The position numbers and the translations under genes are program-made. A model generated the notes under the pieces. That model was not told where the DNA came from and ran no database searches. It was given only the letters and a program-made list of their open reading frames with translations. Below, one piece after another: positions 35,911 through 46,712 of a stretch of 64,000 nucleotides of DNA (within the stretch, counting starts at the first letter, position 1; every line of letters begins with the position of its first letter). The stretch is from Adenophora triphylla var. japonica (taxonomy: Eukaryota > Streptophyta > Magnoliopsida > Asterales > Campanulaceae), in NCBI GenBank assembly GCA_022495995.1, contig JAFEMH010006931.1, positions 1-64,000 of the forward strand, in the 5' to 3' direction.

Positions 35911-36444
35911 GACAGCTCTTTACTTGTAATTTCTTTTTCCTTTGCTGAACTCATTTTGTTTTGTTGGACCGCACTTCATGTATTTTCTTTGTCCAACTTC
36001 TTTTTGTTTTTGTAACCTTGTAATTTTTCTTCATTCCTGTACTTGTAATCATCTTGGGAATTAATGGAAATTGCATCATGGTTCCAAAACTTTGTTCATA
36101 ACAAACCACTTGTTTGTAGAACAATGAAACCGCTTATGGTCTGTAACCTCATTTAAATATTTTCTAACTTAAAATCATATTTTTGAAATGAAGGTTAAAC
36201 ATTCAGTTTAAACCGCACTTTTAACTTAAACTCACAATTTTTAAGTGCACTGAATGCATTTCTATAACTTTCCATATTGTAAGTTTTTATCTTTTAGAAA
36301 GTATAGAAATCTATAGCTTAAGCTAAGTGTGTGCATTGACTTGGGACATGAATTACCATGTTAATTCTTATGGACATGTTTTTACCAAGTACAATGTTTG
36401 CTTTAGTTATAGTAGGTAATGTCATCAATCAAATAGGGGGAGAT
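35911..36444 (+). other. 3' untranslated part and polypurine tract of D
   Basis: AT-rich noncoding sequence with two AACCGC copies (about 36127 and 36211). It ends in AAATAGGGGGAGAT (36431-36444), the polypurine tract just before the 3' LTR, of the usual copia form. Confidence 0.8.
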
Positions 36445-37913
36445 TGTTGGGTATGCATGTTTTAACCCTCCTATTTTGTATTAGATTTGATTGATACCAT
36501 AACCTCCTGTCTATTTTTAAAGGACTTTAGGACCCTATGTAATGAAGCTTAGACTTCAATTTTTTAGCTAAGTCCATTTTATAGAATAGGTTAAATTTAG
36601 GCTTGAAGACTGGCACAAGACTCATTGGATCTAAGGATATGCGCCCGAAGTTCAAAACCGCCTAGTGGAATTCTTGGTTAAGAACCGCTCCTGAACTCCA
36701 GTGTGCAAACCGCCTCGTTGAACCGCACATGCAACTGCATTGTAGTTCCAAATCTCAACCGCACTGAAGGATCCTCAAACGCTGGTGAAACCGCTCTTGT
36801 CAAACCGCTCCTCACCAACCGCATCTAATGATTGGCTACTTGAAGTGAACCACTTTTTATCCGTTGGAATTCACGTCAGCAATATCAAAAGTCAACCACC
36901 AAATCTTGTCACTCGATTCAATGTCAGAGAAGATCTGCAAGGATCTTGAAAAGGTGACAGGTGTCCTAACCTCATTGCTTGCCTGAGCCCGATCGCCTTT
37001 ATCTCGGCAGCACTGTACCAAAGGACAAAAGTGGTTGCTGTGGACCAATAGGATTGCATCAAGTACTGTCCTTACAACAGCTGTAACCAACGGCTAGTTT
37101 CTTGATGCTTGGGTATAAATACCCCTAATCTTCACCATTTGAAGATTGCTTGAAAAATTGAGAAATTGCTGTGTTCATGTGAAGTTGAAGCTCTGCCCAG
37201 AAATTCATAAGTCCTTTGAATCTTCATCTTCATACTTCAAGAAATATTCCCCAGCCCAGAAATCAAGCCTTAACACATTCAAGAATCATTGATCTCTACA
37301 TCTCACAGATTTAAAGAGCCTTGATCTTGTTCTCACACACACACCACACTTGTTTAATCACATAGATTATACATTTGAGATACACTGGTTATAGTCTAGG
37401 ATTTGTTCTTCATAGAAAAGATTTTATTGTACTGTGTAATCTCTCAAATACTTAATATAAAATCTCTCTTAGAAATCCAAGACTAACCATCTTGGTAGTG
37501 GACGTAGATCGTTTATCGATTGAACCACTCCAAATATTGTGTTCTTATTTTCTACATTTATATTTACTTGTGCTTACTAATTACCTTTCTGTTTCTCTGT
37601 TTGATCTTTATATAGTTATCCATTATTGTGAAATAGTGTTTGGAGTTAACAAAGTCAAAACCACACGTGTTTGTAAAACTGCACTTATCAAAACCGCTAG
37701 CAAAACCGCATTTTACAAACCGCCTCTAAAACCGCTTTACACTCTATAATTCCGCTGTGCATTTTACACCATCACTTGCAGTCTGTTATCAACTGCAGGA
37801 GGATTTTGTAAGCAAGAGGTTTAGTTTTTAAAAGAGGGCGAAAAATTTTATACAGCTATTCAACCCCCCCTCTAGCTGTATTTTCACCCTTGTTGCCACC
37901 TTTGGGACCAACA
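36445..37913 (+). repeat. 3' LTR of element D
   Basis: 1469 bp, TGTTGGG to CCAACA, followed by CTCCA at 37914-37918. TATA box at 37114-37121. All twelve AACCGC hexamers of the 5' LTR are kept. Confidence 0.95.
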
Positions 37914-38609
37914 CTCCACTCTGAGACCTAGTAATCCTACACCTTCTTCTGCGACGAGTTAACAGTTAGCAAAGGAAATTCTTATCCTTTCCTGCTTACC
38001 ACCAGGATCATTTGGATATTCCAACCCGAACATTTGTCGAGTAAATTAACAAAGAGATTGGGTGCCTTAGATTTGGCTGAGGTGCTAATCCCCCAAGTCA
38101 TGTGATCGACCAACACCTTGAAGAACCTCCTAAAGACGTGCATACATGGCTTGTACCCTACGAACCAGCACACCATAGCAAGGCGATTAACACCCTGACA
38201 ACATTGGCACCCAATTACATAGGGACAGCGACCATACACTCCAAAAATTCACAGATGAAGGGATCTAAAGGTAGTCTCAGTCCTACCTCAAACTTGTCAT
38301 AGTAAAAGGCGACCTTACTACAGTTAAGGGCCCAGTATACCCAAGATTTAGCTTTTCGTGTCTCTCAGTAAAATGAGACAACTGGTAGTCCTCCCTCGAC
38401 ACCTCAAAATGCTCATGGAGGATCTGGATACGAGATTCTGCAGATCTCCTTTCAACTTGGGGCCTGGGGCCCACGTATCCCCCCTCACCCCGACCAGTGA
38501 CCACTGTGGAACAAAACTTGTCTACAATTCTTGCGTAGGTAGAGGTCAACGCCTCATTTTGATCTGTCTCTTGACGTTGGTTGTTAGCCGCCATATCTAC
38601 ACAAGACAA
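37914..38609 (-). pseudogene. Antisense ORF of element C, 5' part
   Basis: This resumes the antisense frame on the far side of D. 38609-38283 encodes 108 codons (MSCVDMAANNQRQETDQNEA) with a charged helix-like stretch. 38239-37982 encodes 85 codons including KPCMHVFRRFFKVLVDHMTW, typical in tone of the conserved front part of retroelement antisense ORFs. The two frames differ, so a frameshift lies between them. I do not recognise a function. Confidence 0.5.
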
Positions 38610-40082
38610 TGAAACTGGGAAATCAGTACTTGAAGAAGAGAGAGACGAACTATCTATGGGCGACCTAGATCCTCTGGGAGCTTTGCCATATTTAATATAA
38701 AAATAATGAAATGGTCTATATAATTATTGAAGATACGAAAGCAGACGATCCTTGGGTTGCCTATGACTATGTCCCTAAGCTCTCACCGGCCCAAAAACCA
38801 ATTTCCCCAAAGAAAATTCCCCATTTTGTTAAAATCGGTATACACTCCTCTAAATAGAACTCTCTCTAAAGGAACATCTACCCTTTTGTAAAGCCTAAAG
38901 TTCAAGCAGTTATAGCAATATTTTGCCCCCATCTCAAACCCTAAAACCCTAGCCATGGAAGTCGCAAAGAACAAATCAAAATCAGACCCTGCGGAGCAAA
39001 TTAACAAATACTGAGTATTGTTGAAGCAGAAAGAAGCTCTGAAGCACTGGAAAATCGTTGTTCAGGCGCCGAAGATGGAATTCTTGTTTCTTGCTTTTTC
39101 TCTTATTTTAAGGATTCCATGTTTGTAAAGTTTGGAAAAGCCTCAAATTTCCCCTTTTATAACCCTTTATTAATTACCTGACGTGGAAAGATTGGACAAA
39201 ATGGACTGGATACATCAATAATGGGAAAAATTAAATGCCAAGAATGTCCATTCGACAAAATATGTACTAATAAATGTGGAAATTACGGCGTATTTATGAC
39301 AGCTCATCAAACCGCCCTAAAGTCAAACAACGAGTGTCGACCTATGCCCCACAAGTCGAGCTGAAAGGCTACGGTTAACCTTTCTCCAAAATATATCATA
39401 ACTTCCAACTCGACGAGTCGAGCTAGAAAGTTGGAGGATATTAAACATAATAAAAAGGATGGACCGGGCCCAGCAAGGCCGGCCCAACGTTAGTGCTTGC
39501 CCATAGGTCTAACACGCCTAGGGAGTCCATCACAGTGGCCATTAGTTCGAGTGCCGATTAAGGAGGTTAAGTCGACCAAGCTTGTGGTGCGACCTTTCCA
39601 TTGGTTGCGACCTATCTTGGTCGAACATACAACCTATCTTGGTCGAACATACGACCTATCCTTTCTATACCTTCTCTGCCTAATCAAGGTACAAAATCAG
39701 GTCAACCTCGGATAAGTGAGCGACCTCGACTCAACTAAGCAGGCAAACTCCGCCCCGCCAAAATAACAAACTCCTATATTCGAGAACACGATTAATCCCT
39801 AGATTCCTGCCGGGTTTCACAGGATCTACAATACCTGTCCAATCATTACTATATAAATATCCACCAATTAATCTTGAGAAAAAGGTAACGTAATTTTACA
39901 GTTTGGATATACTTTGCTCAAATACGACTTTCACTTCTAAGATATATATACTTATCCTCACGCTTGAGGGTGTTAGCCGGAGACCATCCCGGCTAATTGT
40001 TTGTTCGTGGTTCCAGGTCATAGGCATCATAGTATAACCTAATTGCTGGATTAACATTGATCAGGACCAAATTCCTGCATCA
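38610..40082 (+). repeat. 3' end of element C with its 3' LTR
   Basis: The LTR end is taken at TTCCTGCATCA (about 40082), after which the sequence becomes unrelated AT-rich DNA. A TATA box lies at 39852-39859. The left LTR border is not fixed; it probably falls between 39100 and 39500. Short direct repeats occur: AGTCGAGCT at 39354 and 39416, and a 22-bp duplication near 39609-39650. No partner LTR is in the window, so the border cannot be tested. Confidence 0.5.
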
Positions 40083-40962
40083 TCAAAAACAAATATTGAC
40101 ACTAAAAAGATATAAAAATTTGTTAGATATGTTAGATTCTAATAGTTAGGAGTCAGAAATATATCTACATAAATAAAAAGATATGTACTAATTAAAATCT
40201 AATCGATCCAATATATACTAAATCTTTTCTAAAGAAAGTCAAAAATCTAAATTAACCAAATGACACACCCGGTTTCAAGGGTCCAAATCCCTCAAGGATT
40301 CTAACTTTTCCAATTAATTTTTTAAATAATAAGTAGCTAGTCTTAATATATAAATAAACTGCGGTTTGAGACCACAAGAAAATCATCGAAATGAACCAAT
40401 AAACTAAACTGCCATAGCGCATATATCAAACACAGATTTGTATGTTAAGAAATATATATTGTCGTAACATTTAAAAAAATTAATTTCATAAGACTAATTA
40501 TAACTCTCATTTTGCATCTTTTCCTAAGGTTTCTCTTCCTTTATTCTCCATCTTCCTCTTTCGAATCTCTTGCTCTTCTTTCGGCACTCCTCACTTTTCC
40601 TTCATTTATCATTCGAATTGTAAACCAATCTAATAATGAGTCCTAAAACGTGATTTGAAACATAGTCTAAATCATAATTTGAACTTTAATCTGAGCCACA
40701 ATCTGAAACGCAAAGCTAAGCATAAACCAAAATCAACCAAATCATGGTGGTTTAGTTTCACTCGGTTTGATTTTTTTAATGGTTCAATTGGCTCTAGAAT
40801 AAGTCTAAATAATACTACCTTTGTCTTAAAATAATTGATCATGAACAAATTTATTTTGTGGTTATTCATTTTGGGACGGGCGAACATGAACAAATTTGTT
40901 TTTTTTATCATTCATTTTGGGACAGAAGATGAAGTATCAGTATTTTGTACAAATGAGCATCA
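40083..40962. other. AT-rich intergenic stretch with a degenerate MITE
   Basis: No gene seen. At about 40813-40941 the ends TACTACCTTTGTC and GGGACAGAAGATGAAGTA resemble decayed Stowaway ends, and the inside holds an imperfect duplication of GAACAAATTT...TCATTTTGGGAC. The rest has no recognisable feature. Confidence 0.4.
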
Positions 40963-40967
40963 CTAAT

Positions 40968-41312
40968 TTTTGGGGTTGTAGCCAAACCGAGGACGAGGAT
41001 CGAGGTTGCACGAAGAAAGAGAAGAAAACAACAAGAAGGCAGTGACATGGCCGTGCATGTTAAGCTACACGGTCGTCCATAACCAAAATCTGGAAAAAGG
41101 AATTTCCGATGCACGGTCATGCAAGGTATAATGCATGGTTGTGCAGATGGAAAGAAGTTGAACTGGACCAAGATTTCGGTGGATAGTTTCCTTATTGTGT
41201 GTGGGACTCTTTTGGCAACATGATTCCTTTCTTGTGCAAGAAGCAGATTACTTCTTAAAGAAGGAATTGAAATCTTTGTGGGCTTAGCTATGTTGTTCCT
41301 ATAAATACAAGT
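40968..41312 (+). repeat. 5' LTR of G, part before the F insertion
   Basis: It begins TTTTGGGGTTGTAGCC; the partner LTR has TATTGGGG, so the ancestral start was probably TGTTGGGG. It carries four decayed dyads (41044-41057, 41066-41079, 41110-41123 and 41132-41145) and a TATA box at 41300-41307. F inserted five bases after the TATA box. Confidence 0.85.
41044..41145. promoter_or_regulatory. Two pairs of 14-bp dyads in the U3 of G
   Basis: Pair one: GACATGGCCGTGCA and TACACGGTCGTCCA, 8 bp apart. Pair two: TGCACGGTCATGCA and TGCATGGTTGTGCA, 8 bp apart. Start to start the pairs are 66 bp apart. All fit decay of TGCACG-GT-CGTGCA, mostly by C-to-T or G-to-A changes. The right LTR keeps only pair one (48525-48538 and 48547-48559). 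Confidence 0.6.
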
Positions 41313-42221
41313 TGAAATTGTCACTGGCCTATAAGTAAGTGCTATAAAAAAGGTTGATAGCACAACTGATAACACTTACGATAACACACACTACATAATT
41401 TAAAAATGTTTGTAAAATAAACAGTTTTTGTAGCGGAAGTAAAAGCATAAACACAAGAATTAGTTTTTCTTAAGTTATATAATATATAACTTGAGGGCGC
41501 CGCTTAGGCAAGATCTTATATTCACAATTATATGATTACAAGACCGAAGTTGTTCCCTATCTATATAACAATGAAGAACTAGGAACTAAGATCAAATACG
41601 AAATTCGCTATGACACAATCAAGTCCAAAGACGTTGAAGGTGGAAGATAATTTGTGGGAGGAAGAATCTAAAGGAGTCGAGAAGTAATTGATCTTTTCTT
41701 GTGCAAATTATGTATGTGATGCTCGAAATATTGTGCTTGTCTACACACTTGTTATTTATAGCCTTCAAATGCTTGGAGGCTACTCTTGATAACGGCCTTG
41801 AACTGGATCGGATAGGGTGGAGTTGTTGTTGGGCTTGTTGAGCTAAAGACTTGGTCAATTCCTTGTTTATAGAAACCACCTTTCTTTGTGCTCAAGTCTT
41901 AGCTTCAACCTCTTGTACCCACGTGCTCTCCTGTGTTTGTACTCTCTGTTTGTTCAGCAATATCACCTTTAAACAGGTCTTCCCACGTAGATCTTCAGTT
42001 TACAAGAGTTATGCATAAAATATCTTTTATGCGTAACTTTCCATTTGCCTCGTTTCACCACCTTTGTAGCTTAACTTTTCATGGTTATTTACCTGTACAT
42101 TATACTAACAACAAACATACATTTTTCATGTATAGATTATATAATAATCAAATATAACCTATGTAAAAAATGTCCAACTAATAAAGTCAGATGTATCAGG
42201 TAGCACTTTAAAAGTGATGTC
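41313..42221 (-). repeat. 3' LTR of F, truncated at its start
   Basis: It begins TGAAATTGTCACTGGCC in plus view and aligns with 45709-46620, then stops at CACTACA where gag-derived sequence begins. TATA box on the minus strand at 41753-41760. A G-box CACGTG is at 41920-41925. Confidence 0.85.
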
Positions 42222-42425
42222 ACTACATTTGTTTTCAAAGAAGTATAAACAGCTTTGGGCTTCCATGTTTTCTTCTCTGAACTTTTGACTTTCTGACAGA
42301 CAGTATTATCTAAAGTGCTATCCAGAGTAGTGGACAACCCTTCTGGTAACACTATAGAACTGGACTGTTTCTTTAAAAAGGATTTACACTTATTTTTAAA
42401 ATGTCCAGTAGTGTGACAATATTTG

Positions 42426-43969
42426 TGTTGGTGTTATGCCCTAGGCTTATAGTTATTTTGACTCATAACTAATATCGTTATGTAATCGTCTTTACCATTA
42501 ATAATAGAGAATATTTATCTTGATTATTGTATGTTTTACATGTTTGTTATAATAATCTGTGTCCCTAGTTATTGTAAATAACTAGTATAAGTTGGTAATG
42601 GATAATCATAGAGATGATTATATGCATGAGAATGCACATTACGCTTATGGGTACTTGTTAGAGAACAAGGTACTTGACCGACCCATCTATGAGATTTATG
42701 ACGTGGTCTATGGTTATAAATGTCATGATTAAATCTCATGATAGTTGTGTCATTAGAATCCTTAGTACCTGAGATTATCATCGTCTTCCACATGATGAAC
42801 GTTGTGATTGATGTAGTCTAACACTATCTTTAATAGGATAGCAATAAGGGCTATGTTGACACGACTGGATTCTTGTAGGGAAGAAGGATAAGTCAAGATG
42901 AGATTTATCCCTCGTAAAGAGAGATGTCTGCTTGGGCCCCTCGATGAATTGTGTTGATGAAATGTGTGGCCACACTCAAGAGATTTGATAGAGATCAAAT
43001 GCACTTGGATTATCAACATATTCAGAGTTGAGAAAGCATTGAACAATAAAAGTTGACGTGGACCATGACTTATGTTCAATATGACATCGTGTGATAAAGG
43101 GATTGTGGCAATGATCTATCAAGGAATCAAGTTTTGATGTTATATTAATTGGGTAGACATAATGGCTTCCTAGAAACCACTTATGTCTTGTGAGGATTGA
43201 TGTTTGAACTCACTACCAACATAAATATAATTCCGATAGGGTCACACACCAAGAACAGATTGAAAAATGGCCAAAATATGGAAATTTGAGTGAGGCGGGC
43301 GCCTCGTTGGAGGTGAGGTGGGCCCCTGGAAGGCAGAAGGATTATGCAACATAAACAGTGTATGAGGCATGCGCCTCATATAGGGTGAGGCATCCGTCTG
43401 GGGACCAGTTGGTGGTTCCATCCTGTTTTCCTGAAACTCCGATTTTGACTTGAAAAAAGGGTTTTTCTCCCTAAGGGTGTTAGGGATATTTATAAAGTAT
43501 AAATAGACCCTTTGTCCTTGGTCAAGATACATGAAAATTAGGGTTTATGAAACACTAATTGATTGATCTTAATTATGAATCAAAGATCAAAACACCCTAG
43601 ATCCAAATTCCATAACAGCCATAGATTGTTGAAAATAGTTTCAACAATCGAGGATCATCTAGCAATACAACAAGATATAGATCTTGGTCCGTTCGCATGT
43701 GGATTTTTGATAGAGGGTGATTGCTTTCTCACCTAAAGCTTGGAGACCTACGTTGTTGATTCATCACCAAGAAAGAACAAGGAAAGAATATCAAAGTTTC
43801 GCCAACGATTCAAATCCGAATTACGATTCGTGTACGAAAGACAAACTCGCAATAAAGGTTAGTAAATCTATATTCATGTTTTAATCTATTCATATTAGAC
43901 GGATACATGGCTAGGGTTTTGATTTATATTCCAAGTCTTCCGCTGCGTATATAACCCCAAAACCCAACA
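42426..43969 (+). repeat. Solo LTR H, copia type
   Basis: 1544 bp with inverted ends TGTTGG and CCAACA and the duplication ATTTG at 42421-42425 and 43970-43974. No internal region remains, so it is a solo LTR from LTR-LTR recombination. The TATA box at 43498-43505 sets the plus orientation. Two pairs of CpG-rich dyads lie upstream (43292-43400). Confidence 0.92.
43292..43400. promoter_or_regulatory. Two pairs of 14-bp dyads in the U3 of H
   Basis: GAGGCGGGCGCCTC (43292-43305) with GAGGTGGGCCCCTG (43315-43328), then GAGGCATGCGCCTC (43364-43377) with GAGGCATCCGTCTG (43387-43400). Spacers are 9 bp in both pairs, and the pairs are 72 bp apart. The first copy of each pair is the better palindrome. 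They end about 100 bp before the TATA box. Confidence 0.65.
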
Positions 43970-45694
43970 ATTTGCACACTTTAGCAGTGTCAGAAGAGTC
44001 ATAAATGAAAGTATTTTTATCAGAACCACGTTCCTTAATAAAACACATTTCACTTTCATCAATAGACAAAGAGGAAGCAATTTTATCGAAAGAATCTTGA
44101 AAGCCAATACCTGCCTTGAGAGGGTTACTCAAATTGAGGATCTCATCCAGTTTGGGTGATCCCGTGTTGAGTTTCTTAAATGTGGTCTCGGCAAGAGACA
44201 ACATGACCTTGACTTTATCCAACATAGCATACTTCTTGGTAAGTTGGACCTCTAGCTTAGTCAAGCTTTCTTTCAGCTCATGATTTTCTTTGGTTAAGAA
44301 AGTCACCTTCTTGTTCTCCTTTTTCCATTTGACAAGAAGTTCTTCGTAGAGATTCTTCAACCCGTCATGAGCTCATCCTTGTTTAGCTCATCCTTTTGAG
44401 AGTTTCCTGTAACAAGGTCAGTTGAACCCATGAAGCAAATAGCATTAGAAAAATTGAAGTAGTTATGCCTTCTGAGTGTGGTCTCAGGTGTTACCAGAGA
44501 TTCGGTAACACTAGTGATAGCACCTTCAGTATCCATGTCACATATAGTGACCAACATTGTTGTCACGTCTGGTTCTTCATCTTGGGCTTTTCCCTCGTCT
44601 TCATTATCACTTAGGGCACCCACAAGTTCTTTCCCATCTTCCTTAAAGTGTTTGCACACTCGTTTGCATAGTGTCCCCTTCCAGAATAGGCATGGCATTG
44701 AATTGAATCAATGTACTTGGGATCAGACCTTGACTGGTCAAAAGATGCCCTTCTTATTGGATTGGACTTTTGGGAAGATGGAAATGACCTTTTTGCTATC
44801 GAATCATACACTTTGGTTTGTTTCTCCTTTGCTTTTACCTGCACATTTTATTTGTTAAATTTTCTCACCATAGAGTTATATTTCTTAGCAAGTAAAGCAA
44901 CACTAGCATTTTCATCTAATTCTTCAAAAACCTCTTCATCCTCACCTTTTTGAAAATCTGAGGACTGAATTTTCAAAGCTATATTCTTGCCCTTAGTGGA
45001 TTCACTTTGTTCGGCAAGGTTTAGCTCAAAAGTTTTTAAAATACTCATTAAAGTATTGAAATCCATAGTATAAAGATTGTGAGCTTCTTCAATAGATGAA
45101 ATTTTCATATTGAAATGCTCAAGAAGGGTTCTAATGGCTTTTGAAACAAGTTGTTTATTTGTGAAAGGTTCACCTAAAACTTGACATTCATTTGCAAGGT
45201 CAAACAACTTTTCAAAATAAGATGAAATATTTTCATCTTCACCCATCCTTAATCTTTCAAACTTGCTAGTAAGCCTTCTAAGCTTAGTTTCACGCACACT
45301 ACCATCACCTTCACAAAACCTTTGCAAAATATCCCAAGCTTCCTTAGCCATGGGAGTGTTTTGAATAAGTTTAAAAACATAAATGTCAACCCACTCATTA
45401 ATGGCATTGAGTGCCTTTCCATTGAAACTAGCTAGGCTATTCTCTTCATTGGTCCACTCAGATTCTGGTTTGGTTTGAACATCATCATCCTCATTCGGGG
45501 GAAACATTGGAAGAGCATATCCATTGATAACAGATCGTCAAGCCCTAAGATCAATTGATTTGATATGAGAGCAAAGGCAGATCTTCCAATAAGCATAATT
45601 TGATCCATCGAGAATAGGAAGTCTCTTTTGGTTAGAATTAGCCGGATTATAAGCCATGACAACTGGATCAAACACTTAGTACGTCAAGTCATCT

Positions 45695-45706
45695 GCTCTG
45701 ATACCA
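45695..45706 (-). other. Primer binding site of F, initiator tRNA-Met type
   Basis: TGGTATCAGAGC on the minus strand, two bases after the LTR end. A perfect match to the common copia site. Confidence 0.85.
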
Positions 45707-45708
45707 AT

Positions 45709-46707
45709 TGAAATTGTCACTGGCCTATAAGTAAGTGTTATAAAAAAGGTTAATAGCACAACTGATAACACTTACGGTAACACACACTACAGAATTTAAA
45801 ACAATTTGTAAAATAACAGTTTTTGCAGCGGAAGTAAAAGCATAGACACAAGAATTATTTTTTCTCAAGTTATATAATATATAACTTGAGGGCACCGCTT
45901 AGGCAAGATCTTATATTCACAATGATATGATTACAAGACCGAAGTTGTTACCTATCTATATAACAATGAAGAACTAGGAACTAAGATCAAATAAAAAATT
46001 CTATCCTAGCCACGACACAATCAAGTCCAAAGACGTTGAAGGTGGAAGATAATTTGTGGGAGGAAGAATCTAAAGGAGCCGAGAAGTAATTGATCTTTTC
46101 TTGTGCAAGTTGTGTGTGTGATAATCGACATATTGTGCTTGTCTAAACACTTGCTATTTATAGCCTTCAAATGCTTGGAATCTACTCTTGATAACAGCCT
46201 TGAATTGGATCGGATAGGGTGGAATTGTTGTTGGGCTTGTTGAGCTAAAGACTTGGTCAATTCCTTGTTTATAGCAACCGCCTTTCTTTGTGGTCAAGTC
46301 CTAGCTTCAACCTCTTGTACCCACGTGCTCTCCTGTGTTTGTACTCTCTATTTGTTCAACAATGTCACCTTTGAACAGGTCTTCCCACGTGGATCTTCAG
46401 TTTACAAGAGTTATGAATAAAATCTCTTTTATGCGTAACTTTCTATTTGACTCGTTCCACCACCTTTGTAGCTTAACATCTCATGGTTATTTACCTGTAC
46501 ATTATACTAACAACAAACATACATTTTGCAAGTATAGATTATATAATAATCAAATATAACCTATGTAAGAAATGTCCAACTAATAAAGTCAGACATGTCA
46601 GGTAGCACATTAAAAGTGTTGTCACTACTTGTGATAACACCTTCGTCTGATAACACTTAGAGAGTGTTTGGTAGCACTAGTGGTAACACCACTCTACTGC
46701 ACTTATA
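45709..46707 (-). repeat. 5' LTR of element F
   Basis: 999 bp in plus view from TGAAATTG to CACTTATA. The expected terminal CA is TA, explained by one C-to-T change. TATA box on the minus strand at 46155-46162. Upstream in element sense lie two G-boxes CACGTG (46322-46327 and 46386-46391), 64 bp apart. Seven GRTARCAC copies. Confidence 0.88.
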
Positions 46708-46712
46708 CAAGT

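Larger units (their letters stand above)
23903..37913 (+). mobile_element. Element D: SIRE/Maximus-type copia element with env-like ORF
   Basis: A 14.0-kb element framed by CTCCA at 23898-23902 and 37914-37918. LTRs of 1459 and 1469 bp begin TGTTGGGTATGC and end GGGACCAACA. The order is gag with two zinc knuckles, protease remnant, integrase, RT, RNase H, a gap, a proline-rich env-like ORF, polypurine tract, LTR. RT strings YVDDIIFGSTNELLCKRFEK and GIFISQAKYTKELIKKFG are typical of the SIRE lineage. The LTRs look about 98% identical by eye. The internal region has stops and frameshifts. About 85 copies of AACCGC are spread over it on the plus strand. Confidence 0.92.
10215..40082 (+). mobile_element. 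Element C: old Tat-lineage gypsy element carrying nested insertions
   Basis: C is the scaffold of the left half. Its parts are pol (10215-10737 and 18649-21105), a 34-bp satellite (21290-21715), an antisense ORF (23902-21909 and 38609-37914) and a 3' LTR ending near 40082. Insertion B splits the reverse transcriptase and insertion D splits the antisense ORF, each with a clean 5-bp duplication. The left part is lost behind B' and A. An extra antisense ORF together with a satellite between pol and the 3' LTR is known for Tat-lineage elements. All coding parts are broken. Confidence 0.8.
42223..45671 (-). pseudogene. gag: Gag of element F, split by solo LTR H
   Basis: The best piece, 45507-44848 (219 codons), contains SEWTNEENSLASFNGKALNA and ENISSYFEKLFDLANECQVL, the UBN2-type gag core of SIRE elements, close to the gag of D. 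The piece 44844-44611 holds a zinc knuckle whose second Cys is Tyr. 44360-43911 is coiled-coil rich (VTFLTKENHELKESLTKLEV). H then interrupts a second CCHC knuckle: its first Cys lies right of H and the remaining Cys-His-Cys left of H, at about 42380-42425. After that the frame runs into the deletion junction at 42222. Frameshifts also occur near 44850, 44610 and 44357. Inactive. Confidence 0.8.
41313..46707 (-). mobile_element. Element F: SIRE-like copia element reduced to gag
   Basis: Minus strand, framed by CAAGT at 41308-41312 and 46708-46712. 5' LTR 46707-45709, initiator-Met type primer site, gag, then a junction at about 42222 straight into a 3' LTR that lacks its first 80-90 bases. 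Pol is missing, so one deletion removed pol and the start of the 3' LTR. Solo LTR H (42426-43969) sits inside gag. The 8-mer GRTARCAC occurs about 16 times in F outside H. Confidence 0.85.

Noticed and set aside
39335..39430. Member of the N4-CG-NN-CG-N4' dyad class in C
   Set aside because: ACTCGACGAGT has a one-base centre and 5-bp arms and is not clearly paired, so it was left out.
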